From the NCBI GenBank assembly GCA_918807975.1, contig OU964921.1, positions 15,967,498 to 16,031,497 on the forward strand: a stretch of 64,000 nucleotides of DNA, given 5' to 3'. Shown here piece by piece: positions 42,271-51,573 of this stretch. This stretch comes from Aplidium turbinatum (Eukaryota > Chordata > Ascidiacea > Aplousobranchia > Polyclinidae). Each line of letters opens with the position of its first letter. Position 1 is the stretch's first letter. The notes beneath the pieces were generated by a model. The model was not told the origin of the DNA. It did no database searches and saw nothing but the letters and a program-made list of their open reading frames with translations. The translations under genes and the position numbers were made by a program.

Positions 42271-42560
42271 GAACGACAGTTTTAGAATGAAAAATGAATG
42301 GGCAGAGAAAAATGAAGTCAGCGTGTGTCTTCTTGAGCAGGTCATCTTCATTACGCTTCTTGTTTTCCAAATTCTTTGCTTGCTCCCAACCACTTTTCCG
42401 TTTCGGCATTACTTACGATCTGCAAACAGAAAACATATAATAAAATTTAGAAAAGGTTTAATATCATTTAACATTTTACTTGTTGAACAAGTGTAGTATA
42501 GGCTAGCTAGTTTAATTAGCATAGAAAAATGACAGTTATGTCTACTCAGTCTAAGTCATA
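42271..42560 (-). other. Short N-terminal-like frame, probably transposon-derived
   Basis: A minus-strand frame starting at 42409 reads MPKRKSGWEQAKNLENKKRN, resembling the basic N-termini of ZMYM/TTF-type hAT transposases. It runs into the LINE ORF1 relic within about 100 bp. It may be a different repeat fused to the ORF1. No more can be said. Confidence 0.35.
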
Positions 42561-42646
42561 CCCAGCTAACAAAATCATCTGTGTTTACATTGATTCAACG
42601 TCGCTAAACGTTGAATCAATGTAGAAATGGAAGATTTTGCTAGCTT
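42561..42646. repeat. Palindromic MITE copy with CGCTAAACG centre
   Basis: The left arm is CCCAGCTAACAAAATCATCT, then TTACATTGATTCAACG. The right arm is CGTTGAATCAATGTAGAAAT, ending GATTTTGCTAGCT. The arms pair nearly perfectly. Confidence 0.85.
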
Positions 42647-42791
42647 TCATTTTACGTAACAAAACGTTGATTATAAAAAATCTTTTCCCAAACCACTTAT
42701 TACGTAACAAACGTTTTAATAAGGTTTCTAAAAACAGTGCTTACAGAGCAACAAAACCTTGAAAAGTTTGAAGGTTCACCCCGTAAGTTCA

Positions 42792-43007
42792 CGGAATGGC
42801 CCGATTCGGTGAGTCCGATTCGGTGAGTCCGATCCCTTAACGGGGGATTTTTTTATTTTATTTTTTTAATTATCGGGTACCGTGGCCTAATTATCATTGC
42901 CGTTTTAGGGTTGGGGTTAGGAGTTAGGGTTAGAGGTTAGGAACTCACCGAATCAGACTCACCGAATCGGACTCACCGAATCGGACTCAATGAATAGTAG
43001 CAGACCC
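42792..43007. mobile_element. TATTCGG-family short element, 216 bp, opposite orientation
   Basis: It starts CGGAATGGCCCGATTCGGTG and ends ATGAATAGTAGCAGACCC, i.e. the inverse of the 17777-18000 copy. GTAAGTTCA is duplicated (42783-42791 and 43008-43016), 9 bp. The core is telomere-like (GGGGTTAGGAGTTAGGGTTA). Confidence 0.88.
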
Positions 43008-43049
43008 GTAAGTTCAAGTATCTGCCAATGGTTTCATGTGCATCAAAAG

Positions 43050-44049
43050 TGCTCTGCGGCCCGTGTGCCAGGGTTTGGACCACCCTGCTCTAAATCACAA
43101 CATTAGGCTTGAAAGTTCATATCAATAATCAACTAACAACTTACTTTTTTTTTCTTAGAAGGATAAAACGTCCGATAAGAAACGGTTCACAAGTCACACT
43201 CACAGCTTCAATTGCACTATAAAACTAGTCTATGGAAAATTACAAATATAATCGTTGGAATCAGCTATACAGTAAATACACTCGAGACTCAATCTTGCAC
43301 TACCAGTACCTACGTCCAAATACTCAAGTCAATCTGATCTGATCATCATTTTGAACAGGGTTGCTAGATATTTTCAACATTTCCAACCCAAAGCAATTTC
43401 AAACTAGCCCAATATTGTTGCTTGTACAAACTAGCCAAAATTAGAAGAATTCGTTCACAAAATCAGTCCAAATTGACGAAACGCAATCAATCATCAAAGA
43501 TCTTATTTCTTACACTGAAAAAAAAACACCTAAACAGCAAGGCACAGTCCTAAATGATGAATAATGCAAGATACAATAAGGATTTAAAATTAATTGAATC
43601 AAGAAACAACAAAAACGTTGCCCACAAATAACAATGATGAAGGCAACATTGAAACTATTTTTTCATTCTGTTTATTTCTGCCTAATTGCTTGTACCACTA
43701 AATGATTGTTCAACAGATTAGTTGCTGGAATATTATGTTTAATGCTACCTTTCTAGTCTTCGACCTTCGTATTAAATACTGTAAAAGTACACATAAATGC
43801 AACGATTTACACTCAATCTTACACATTAAATTGTTACACTTTGGAAATCACATCAGCAGTTCAAAAACAGTGTCTGCATTAGTTTATACATCACTAGTGC
43901 TAGCTTGGGAATCGCTTTCAACAGTGTACATATCCAAGGTAAACATACAATACATGGCTCGTGTGGGTTGAAATTTGTTGCAACCAACACCAGAACGAGC
44001 CATGTAACCCCGAATGCGTAGTATGTTATTCAAAAGTTGCTGTTGCATT
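43050..44049. other. Noncoding; possible hAT ends and a hairpin
   Basis: GGTTTGGACCACCCTG at 43073-43088 and CAGGGTTGCTAGATATTTTC at about 43357 look like hAT-type termini facing away from one another, but no mates were found. At 43952-44004 ACATGGCTCGT pairs with ACGAGCCATGT around a 30-bp loop. No gene was recognised. Confidence 0.4.
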
Positions 44050-44824
44050 CGATTTCTTTATTTATTTTTAACAATGCTTCTTATTCTTCTTCTTTGTTTG
44101 AACCTTCTTTGCCACTTCAAGGGTCGAGGGGCTCTGCCTTTTACCACCCTTGGGCAGTGGCGGCGACGTGGTTTAGATGTTCGGGCAGGTGTCGAGCAGC
44201 CATTTAATGGATTCATCATCCAGTTTACGCAGACCACGCACACCATTTGGCGCATGGTAGATGGCGCAGTTACAGATGATGTGGTCTGCGGTTTGTTCCT
44301 CCTTGCTGCACTCACAGATCGCGCATGGAGCCATCCCCCATTTGTGCATGTTGGAGTGGAATAGTCCAACGCCAGTACGCAGGCGGTTGAGCCGCACCCA
44401 GGCTTTCCTTGGCAAATGCATTCCGGTTGGGTGGAGGCTGGTGTCGGAAATGAAACTTTGAAGTCTTGAGGAGTTCTTCTTCCACTCCGAGCTCCATTGG
44501 CGGTCCGCCCAGGTAGCCGCACTGATGGATTGGTCTTCAGCGGTTTTCATTAGGAGTTGTGCGGCACGTACAAATGGGTGTCTCGATTTCAGTCGCCGAG
44601 GTTGCACGCTCGCAGACTCGTAGAGACTTAAGTGGAGCAAGTGTTGTGGTTCGCAGCATGGCGAGTAAGAGACAGGATAGCTTCTTCACGACAAAGCTCA
44701 GCTAGTTGGATGCCTGCAAAGACAGGGAGATTGTCCGATGGTGTAGGTCGCAGGCATCCTGTCACGATACGCAAGGTGTCATTTATGGCAGTGTCGATTT
44801 GATGGCAGTGGCCACTGCGGCTCC
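44050..44824 (-). pseudogene. LINE A, C-terminal region
   Basis: Frame 44173-44640 reads LKSRHPFVRAAQLLMKTAED, WADRQWSSEWKKNSSRLQSF, GMHLPRKAWVRLNRLRTGVG and CAICECSKEEQTADHIICNC, ending LLDTCPNI. This is the C-terminal Cys/His region of jockey-like ORF2. Upstream to 44824 it continues with TAINDTLRIVTGCLRPTPSD and LAELCREEAILSLARHAANH. The 3' end is an AT-rich tail near 44040-44060. The frame is open over 155 codons and otherwise decayed. Confidence 0.8.
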
Positions 44825-45140
44825 AGACAGGTGGGGTCTGCTACTATTCGGCTAGTCCGATTCGGCTATTACCCTATTCGGCTACAGCCCGATTCGGCTA
44901 GTCCGATTTGGCTAGTCCGATTGGGCTAGTTCCCTATTTGGCTACAGTGTTTATCAGTTAGTTCCCTATTCGGCAATTTTTTGAAAATACAACGATAATA
45001 CTTCCGTAATCCAACAAAATCCTTCTGTAAATCCAACGACGCCTTCTGTTTATTTAGAGAATTTTGTATTTTATTCCACAATAGGCTATCGTTTCTTTTG
45101 CATTCTTGCATTTTATCCAGTGTTTACTTTTGAGTGCCTT

Positions 45141-45590
45141 CCCAGACGGCAAAATCCGTCATTTTTACCTTGATTCAACGTCTGCAGACGTTCATCATCA
45201 TCATTAAGTTCCTTCCTCTCGTCGAGGGTTGGAGGCAATGATACGCCAAGTTTCTCTATTGTGAGATTCTTTTAATGCAGTTTTGTAATTAAGTCCTGAC
45301 CAGTCTTCAATATCATTAGTCCAAATTCTTGGTGGTCTGCCTCTATCTCGTTTGGCGTTCATTTTTCTTTCTATTAGTTGTCTTTGAATAGAATTATTGC
45401 GAATCATGTGGCCAAAATATTTCAATTTTCTTGATGTAATTGTTTGTAGAATTTCCATGTTGGTTTGTATTCTGGATAGTACATCTGTGTTTGTGATTTT
45501 ATCCTTCCATGAAATTTTAAGCATTCTTCTATAAATCCACACCTGCAGACGTTAAATCAATGTAAACATGGCGGATTTTACTGTCCGGGT
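45141..45590. repeat. Palindromic MITE interrupted at its exact centre
   Basis: The left arm CCCAGACGGCAAAATCCGTC runs to GTCTGCAGACGTT at 45192. The right arm resumes CTGCAGACGTTAAATCAATG at 45543 and ends GATTTTACTGTCCGGGT. The 350 bp between is a LINE fragment. Confidence 0.85.
45193..45542 (-). mobile_element. LINE C-terminal fragment, inserted in the palindrome
   Basis: The minus-strand frame at 45204-45542 reads IYRRMLKISWKDKITNTDVL, SRKLKYFGHMIRNNSIQRQL and RGRPPRIWTNDIEDWSGLNY, the C-terminal 110 residues of a common LINE type. The 3' end is CATCATCATCATT (GAT repeats on minus). CTGCAGACGTT is duplicated at 45182-45192 and 45543-45553, an 11-bp TSD, so this is a complete, severely 5'-truncated retrotransposition event. 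Confidence 0.88.
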
Positions 45591-46445
45591 GAGCCATGTG
45601 ATAAATTAAAGCCTTCGGTTGCGTCATAATGAATTGCATGTAATTACCACCCCTTGACGGAGGAGCAAGACTATGCGCGCCGGTATGTAAAAGAGTGGGA
45701 AGCGAGGTAAAGTTGTTAACCATAGAAATGCTTGTCACAAAGCAATAACGAAATTCTGGAAAACCTTTTCGAATGCGCTGATTAATGATTTTGATTGGGA
45801 AAGAAAGCCAGAAGTAGACATTTTTTATTCAGGTTAAAGTGAAACCACTCTACGTTGGACTAAAGTTCAAAGTAACTATCAAGTTGCCTTGCAAAGCGGA
45901 AGATCAAAGTTCGCAAAACCGGTCGTAAAGTTGATTTTGCCCAAAAATTAGGTCGTTGAAATCAATGCCTAATTACTCGTAACTTTCACGTGATATAGGC
46001 CCAATTTTTTTTTGTAGTCAGAGTGTAAAGATGGAGGTTTGATATTATCGAATTGAATCGCCGGTTAATACTTACCGCCGGTTAATTCTCTAAATTGATG
46101 GACCGTGCATTATCGTAAAAACTGTCCGTCCGCGCATTTGCCACTTTGACTATATATGATAATATATGACTTTGTTTTAGACTTAGAGCATCAAATTTAT
46201 GCTATCTCCGTAATTAATAACTCGTATGTAAGTTTTTACATGTATTTTGAACATAGGCGCTTAAGCCATGGGGGCCTGGCCCCCACGCATATTTCTGCGT
46301 GGAGGCAACTTTTTATGCTGTATTGATGCATGAAACAATAGATGAACTATAGCGATCGGCAGCAGGAAAACATTTTTTGAATGCAAACCGCAACAGCTTC
46401 GCAATAAATAATCACTAGAACAAGTAGCGATGCTACAATCCCACA

Positions 46446-46532
46446 CCAGACAACAAAATCTGTCATTTTTACATTGATTTAACGTCTGCAGACGTTGAAT
46501 CAATGTAAATATGATTGATTTTGCTGTCTGGG
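46446..46532. repeat. Palindromic MITE, best-preserved copy
   Basis: The left arm is CCAGACAACAAAATCTGTCA, then TTTTTACATTGATTTAACG. The centre is TCTGCAGA. The right arm is CGTTGAATCAATGTAAATAT, ending GATTTTGCTGTCTGG. Most positions pair across the centre. Confidence 0.88.
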
Positions 46533-46592
46533 ATAGCAAAAATCTACCATTTTGTGTCGATTCAATGTCATCAGATGTTGAAAACATAATTT
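46533..46592. repeat. Palindromic MITE, degenerate neighbour copy
   Basis: AAAATCTACCATTTTGTGTC, GATTCAATGTCATCAGATGT and TGAAAAC keep the pattern of the family with many changes. It directly abuts the copy at 46446-46532. Confidence 0.5.
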
Positions 46593-47619
46593 GCTACGTA
46601 GACGGAGCGTGCGTTTAGCTTTATGAGCTTGCAAACAGACTTGATGTCGCTTTCGAAAGTCGAAACCTCTGCACTGCAGTGAATTGCGCGGTGCCCAGTG
46701 AATCGCTCGCTGTGAAAATGAACTTGAAGTCTCGGCCCGAAGTAACCACTAACCAACGCAACAATAGCTGGTACAAACCGCATTGCGCACACGCCTCATA
46801 ATCAACGCAGTAACGGACTCATGCAAACTGAAGGGCGCACACACGATCGTTGCCATAGAAACCCGATCAAAGGCGGAATATGCACATCTTTTGTTTCATC
46901 TGCAACGCGAAAACGGGCGTTTTACAGCGGTCAGTCATAAGTTGCGATATTGTAGTGAAAAAGGAGCAATGTAAAGTCGAAAACTTAATCAAACGTCTCT
47001 CCGTAACTATTTTTCAAGGGCTGCTTACGGATGTCAGCAACTTTTAAATTTATTCAAGATGACATGCTGCTGAATTGATGTTAACATGAATGATTTTACT
47101 TTCCACAGGTATATTTTCAAGCGTATGATCAAGTTAGTATTTGCATTCCATTTTCAAAACATTGTCATTCCATTTACAGTGTACCTTTTCGTCTCTTGTT
47201 TCATGCTAATAAATCTAGTTCCTTGCTAAACTTTATGTTGTGCTTAGCTTAAAGAGTCGCAGTCTATCAACCGCTAGCTAACGCAGACGCATGTCATGTG
47301 TTTGCTTAACCGAAGTGGTCGAGTTTTGTTTATAATAATTAACGGTAGGTCGAACGTAGCGATAACTCCGAGTGTGGCAATAAAAGCAATCCTAGTGTGA
47401 CGGCATAATTACGTCATCCATCTGCGTGACATTTGCTGAATTTATGTTGCTGCTGATGAAACACGCTTTCGCCCCGACGGCCAAAAAAATAGTTAGGCGC
47501 CTATGAGTTTGAACAATAACACACTCGAACAACTAACAAAACACTTCTGTTTATCTCATTAACCTGTATTGTTAATCATGAAAAATGTTGTTTTGATGTA
47601 AATCAGATATTTTGAACGA

Positions 47620-47658
47620 ACCCAGACAACAAAAATGACGGATTTTGCCGTCTGGGAA
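47620..47658. repeat. Collapsed palindromic MITE
   Basis: CCCAGACAACAAAAATGACG is joined directly to GATTTTGCCGTCTGGG. Both outer ends are present but the middle 45-50 bp is gone. Its position mirrors that of the 45141 copy within the large inverted repeat. Confidence 0.75.
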
Positions 47659-48064
47659 GGCACTCAAAAGTAAACACTGGATAAAATGCAAGAATGCAAA
47701 AGAAACGATAGCCTATTGTGGAATAAAATACAAAATTCTCTAAATAAACAGAAGGCGTCGTTGGATTTACAGAAGGATTTTGTTGGATTACGGAAGGATT
47801 ATCATTGGATTTTCAAAAAATTACCGCATAGGGAACTAACCGATAAAGACTGTAGCCAAATAGGGAACTAGCCCAATCGGACTAGCCGAATCGGGCTGTA
47901 GCCGAATAGGGTAATAGCCGAATCGGACTAGCCGAAACGAGCCATTCCGAGACAGGTGCACGGTATTCTGCTGGAGCATGAACTAGCGCAATGGTGGCAA
48001 TGCACATTGCGCAGGGTGCCAACTCCGGCTTCCTAGCATGAGCCGGCCAGACTCCTTAGCAAAG

Positions 48065-48274
48065 GGAAAAGACTATAACATCACACGCCCAGGGCGAAAG
48101 AGAAAATTGAATTGAGTCCTGTCTTTGTCATGAGTTACCAAGGGGGGTGGGGGGGACTTATATTCCAGTCCCAGGTATAACCTGTCCCCCCACCCCCCAT
48201 GGTAGCTCATAACAAAGACAGGACTCAATTCAATTTTCTCTTTCGCCCTGGGCGTGTGATGTTATAGTCGTTAC
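48065..48274. mobile_element. Near-perfect hairpin MITE, 210 bp, 10-bp TSD
   Basis: The left arm runs from GACTATAACATCACACGCCC through AATTGAATTGAGTCCTGTCT. The right arm is its complement and ends GTGATGTTATAGTCGTTAC. The arms are about 95 bp with a short loop. CTTAGCAAAG lies at both sides (48055-48064 and 48275-48284). Removing it restores the LINE reading RTALLRSLAGS. A G-run (GGGGGGTGGGGGGG) is mirrored by a C-run in the other arm. Confidence 0.88.
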
Positions 48275-48969
48275 CTTAGCAAAGCTGTGCGTGTTGAGAT
48301 CTTTTTGCGTAGTGACTCCAAATGTTGACGGCAAGTGAGCAACCTGTCCAGGGCTACCCCTAGATATTTAGGGTTTGGGCAGAAGGGCAGGGTTTTTTCA
48401 TTGGCATTGATCTTGAGCTCACTGTTCGCTTCCCGGTTGTTTAAGTGGAGGGCTGTCGTTAGGGATGGGCAATTCAGAATACCGAATCCAGAAGGATTCG
48501 GATCCTAAACTATCCGAATCCAAAACGGCAATAAAACCGGGTAATAAGATTCGGTTTTAAAGATATACATAAGTCTTGTGCGAGCTGTCAGCTGGAGACA
48601 GTGAACTGAAAAAAAGTGTGGTTTACTCCCTTTTTTCTTTGCACTGACACCATCCGCAGTTCCGCACTTTCAAAAACATTGTGCACGCGTTGTGCGCGCA
48701 CGGCTCATGCAACTCTACGTCACTCGCTCGCACGAGCAACCAAAGAAACTAAGCGCGCAATTTTCTTCACGCTTTGTACACAATATGCACAATCGTGCAA
48801 TGCTTTTTTTCAATCCAGTGCGTATGCGACTCTGCGATAGTTTGACTGGTGGGCGTAACAACATTGAGCAGATGCCCCTTGCTAAAGGAGTTGGCTCTGA
48901 AACACCTCAGCATCTTTCGAGCGATTCTTTTCGACTGCGGCTTGACGGAAACTAAGCTGCGCTCCCGTT

Positions 48970-49560
48970 CAGCGTTGCCAGATGGGGAAATAGAATATCA
49001 AATTAAAAAATTCTGGTGAAATTTAGAGGTCTTTCTTGCCAAGCTTTTTGACCTTGGAACCAGATAACTTTTTGGTGAAATCTGGTGAAATTTTTACTAC
49101 TCAATTTTTTTCAAGAAAGTTTTTTCAATTTTTTTAAACTTTTTAGCAAATAATCCCTGCTCGTATAGAAAACGTTTTGCAAGAGGTCTGCATATGGATG
49201 ATGGCAGTGTCTTAAGTCTTAAAAACTATTTGTATTTAAGCGAAATTGCTTTATTTAGGGTCAGGGCCGTAGCCAGACCGTAGAGCAAGGGGGGGGAATT
49301 TTTTTTAGGGGGGGGCCGACAATTTTTTTTGGGCAAAATGATTATAATTGCTGTTGATCGAGAATGTTGCTCGATGATGTTGCTATAGCTGTTGCTCGAG
49401 AAAGTTGGGATTTTGCCAGGGGGGGGGCGGAATTTTTTCCGGGCGGCGATGCCCTCCCTAGCCCTCGGCTGGCTACGGGCTTGTTTAGGGTGTTTTAAAT
49501 ATCTGGTGAAATTTTAGTTACTTTTTGTTGCCAAGCGGCTTCCATCATCTGGCAACACTG
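48970..49560. mobile_element. Second nested hAT, 591 bp
   Basis: The ends are CAGCGTTGCCAGATGGGG and ATCATCTGGCAACACTG. The 8-bp flanks are CTCCCGTT (48962-48969) and CTCCCATT (49561-49568), one mismatch. The interior repeats CTGGTGAAATTT several times. Confidence 0.82.
49262..49483. mobile_element. Third nested hAT, 222 bp
   Basis: The ends are CAGGGCCGTAGCCAGACC and GGCTGGCTACGGGCTTG. TTTAGGGT is duplicated exactly (49254-49261 and 49484-49491). The ends of the element are G/C-rich with runs of G, and it lies inside the 48970-49560 element. Confidence 0.88.
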
Positions 49561-49787
49561 CTCCCATTTGGCTGGAAGTCATTTAGAATGCCTTAATGTG
49601 TTGCATTGCAACAAACATTTACTTTGATTGTGTAGCTTTTGTGTCTGAAATTTTTTACTTTTTGTGTTGCTGGAGCCTGGAAGTTAATAGGATTCAGTAT
49701 TCTGGATTCGATTCTAGATTCGGTTTAGTATTCCGGAATAATTCTAGAATAGTGAATTATTCTGAATTGCCCATCCCTAGCTGTCGT

Positions 49788-51117
49788 CACTGTTTTGGTT
49801 TCGCTGAGCTTCAGTCTCCATCTTTGGAGGAATGCCGAAAGTGTCGACATGTCCTGGTTTAGAGTCCCTTCTAATGTTTCCCATTGATTCGACAGGTGTA
49901 TAATGGCCAAATCATTGGCATATGCGTATTGCGTACTGTGCGGATACCATGTTTGGTAAGTCGTGGGTGTAGATGTTAAATAGAAGGGGGGCCAAGACAG
50001 ATCCCTGAGGTATGCCATTCTTAAGGCGTCATAACCTGCTTGGTTTACCACTTCCGGTGGTGAGAGTAAAGCTTCTGTTGTAAACGAGCTCCATGATCAT
50101 GCGGACCATGTGCCTGTCCAGGAGCAGGCGGTGGAGTTTGCAGGTGAGGTATTGACGCCATATGGTGTCGTATGCGGCTGTGAGGTCAAGAAACACTGCA
50201 CCAGCCTTCTTCTTTGCCTCAAAGCAGTCTTCGATGTCTTGTGTCATGAGAGTGACTTGGTCTACAGTATATCTTCCATGTCGAAAACCAGCTTGCTCCC
50301 GGGGCAAGAGTGGGTCTATAATTGGTTTGACTCGAGTGTAGATAAGACGTTCGAAGATTTTAAAAGGGATGCAGAGAAGAGATATAGGTCGATAGCTTTT
50401 CAGATCCTCTTGTGGCTTAGGAATTACGACTACTGTGGCACGTCTCCAAATTTTGGGGATCTTGAGTTGGCATAAGCAGGAAGATAGGAATTTGCGCAGC
50501 CAAGACTTCATGGCGGTGCCAGCATGGAGTACAAGTTCGAGCAGATGTTATCGGGACCAGGATTCTCACGGGTCTTAGTTGATTGTAGGGCAACGGAGAA
50601 CTCATCCAATGTAAATTCGCCAGAAATGCTTTCCTTGTCTGGTGTTGGGATTTTCCAGAGATCAGACGTTTCTCTCTTTACAAGTTTGGAGAACTTGCGG
50701 TCGCCTATTTTGAAGGTACCATTTTTCACTAGTTCTGATGCGATCTTAGTGGCAGTAATGGGACATTGGCGGATAGGGCGTGCTGAACGGCCCGTAAGGT
50801 TCTTGACAGTACTCCATGCTATCCGGCTTGAGTGTGTAAAGTCGATAGTGTTGACAGTGTTTTTCCATCGCTCTAGCCTCCGTGAGTCCAGCCGATCGAG
50901 CAGTCTTGTTCCAGCTCCGATAGAGGCAGCACCTGGTGAGGCACGAACATAAGAGCGGTAAGAAGTTTCGCACTCTGAATCCCAGCACGGCATGTAGTTC
51001 TTTCGGCGGCCGCGAGGGATAGCTTGTTTAGCTGCGGATTTGAAAGCATGGCAAAAGTCTGGGTAAGCCTCATCCACGTTGGCGGTAGGTGATGGTAGTT
51101 CCACTGAATTTTGATTG
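49788..51117 (-). pseudogene. LINE A, reverse transcriptase region
   Basis: From the upstream side: 50508-51117 holds SDLWKIPTPDKESISGEFTL and LQSTKTRENPGPDNICSNL; 50029-50511 holds IPKIWRRATVVVIPKPQEDL, KSYRPISLLCIPFKIFERLI, RYTVDQVTLMTQDIEDCF and AVFLDLTAAYDTIW (motif A, Asp present); 49788-50051 holds YAYANDLAIIHLSNQWETLE. The catalytic YxDD box reads YAND here, so one of the two essential aspartates is replaced by asparagine. Three frames are needed to read the region. Upstream at 50870-51010 are DSECETSYRSYVRASPG-like sequences of the linker. The enzyme normally copies LINE RNA at the target nick; this copy is dead. Confidence 0.82.
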
Positions 51118-51573
51118 GTTATGAGCAGGGTTGGCCAAGGAGGTTTCCCCCACTTTAGTTTTACCCGGGTAAAACCCTGGGGGAAACTGGGAAAAACCTT
51201 TTGGGGGAAACTGGGAAAAACTGGGGGAAACTGGGAAAAACTTGAGTTGTTAAAATTTGCAAATTTGTGAATGTAATAATGATTACTCCTCATAGTTAAT
51301 GTTTATTACCATCATATTTTGAATGAACCTGTAAGATTTCCTGTGCTCATCCTACAAAAAAAGAAAAATACCGCGATTTACTAATATCTAATAATAGACA
51401 GGTCCAATCATTAGTTTACATAGATGAACAAAGCACTATGTTATCAAGTCGGAATGTCAGATGCTCCCCTGTGCCTAACATGCAGGCAGCGAACAAAATT
51501 GTAAACATTGAACAACAAAAACCAAAGAAAGAAAAGATTAAGAGCCGGTATAATCTCAGCCATTGATAACATG

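Larger units (their letters stand above)
44834..47949. mobile_element. TATTCGG-family long element, 3.1 kb, about 320-bp inverted repeats, 9-bp TSD
   Basis: It starts GGGTCTGCTACTATTCGGCT and ends CCGAAACGAGCCATTCCG. AGACAGGTG is duplicated exactly (44825-44833 and 47950-47958). Arms at 44834-45165 and 47632-47949 are inverted copies sharing AGTGTTTACTTTTGAGTGCC and ATAAACAGAAGGCGTCGTTG (right arm orientation). Several GTCCGATTCGG units are arrayed at each end. The interior has palindromic MITEs and a LINE fragment but no transposase. Long arms and a 9-bp TSD recall Mutator-like elements. Confidence 0.88.
48460..49779. mobile_element. Non-autonomous hAT, 1.3 kb, outermost of three nested hATs
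   Basis: It starts TAGGGATGGGCAATTCAGAA and ends TTCTGAATTGCCCATCCCTA, essentially perfect inverted ends. GCTGTCGT is duplicated exactly (48452-48459 and 49780-49787). It lies inside the LINE reverse transcriptase. It encodes no transposase. Confidence 0.92.

Noticed and set aside
44014-44364. + strand frame with a hydrophobic start resembling a signal peptide
   Set aside because: Antisense to the LINE A C-terminus; the hydrophobic run comes from the AT-rich 3' tail.
50110-50952. Long + strand frames over 50110-50475 and 50524-50952
   Set aside because: They are antisense to the LINE A reverse transcriptase, which explains the conservation.
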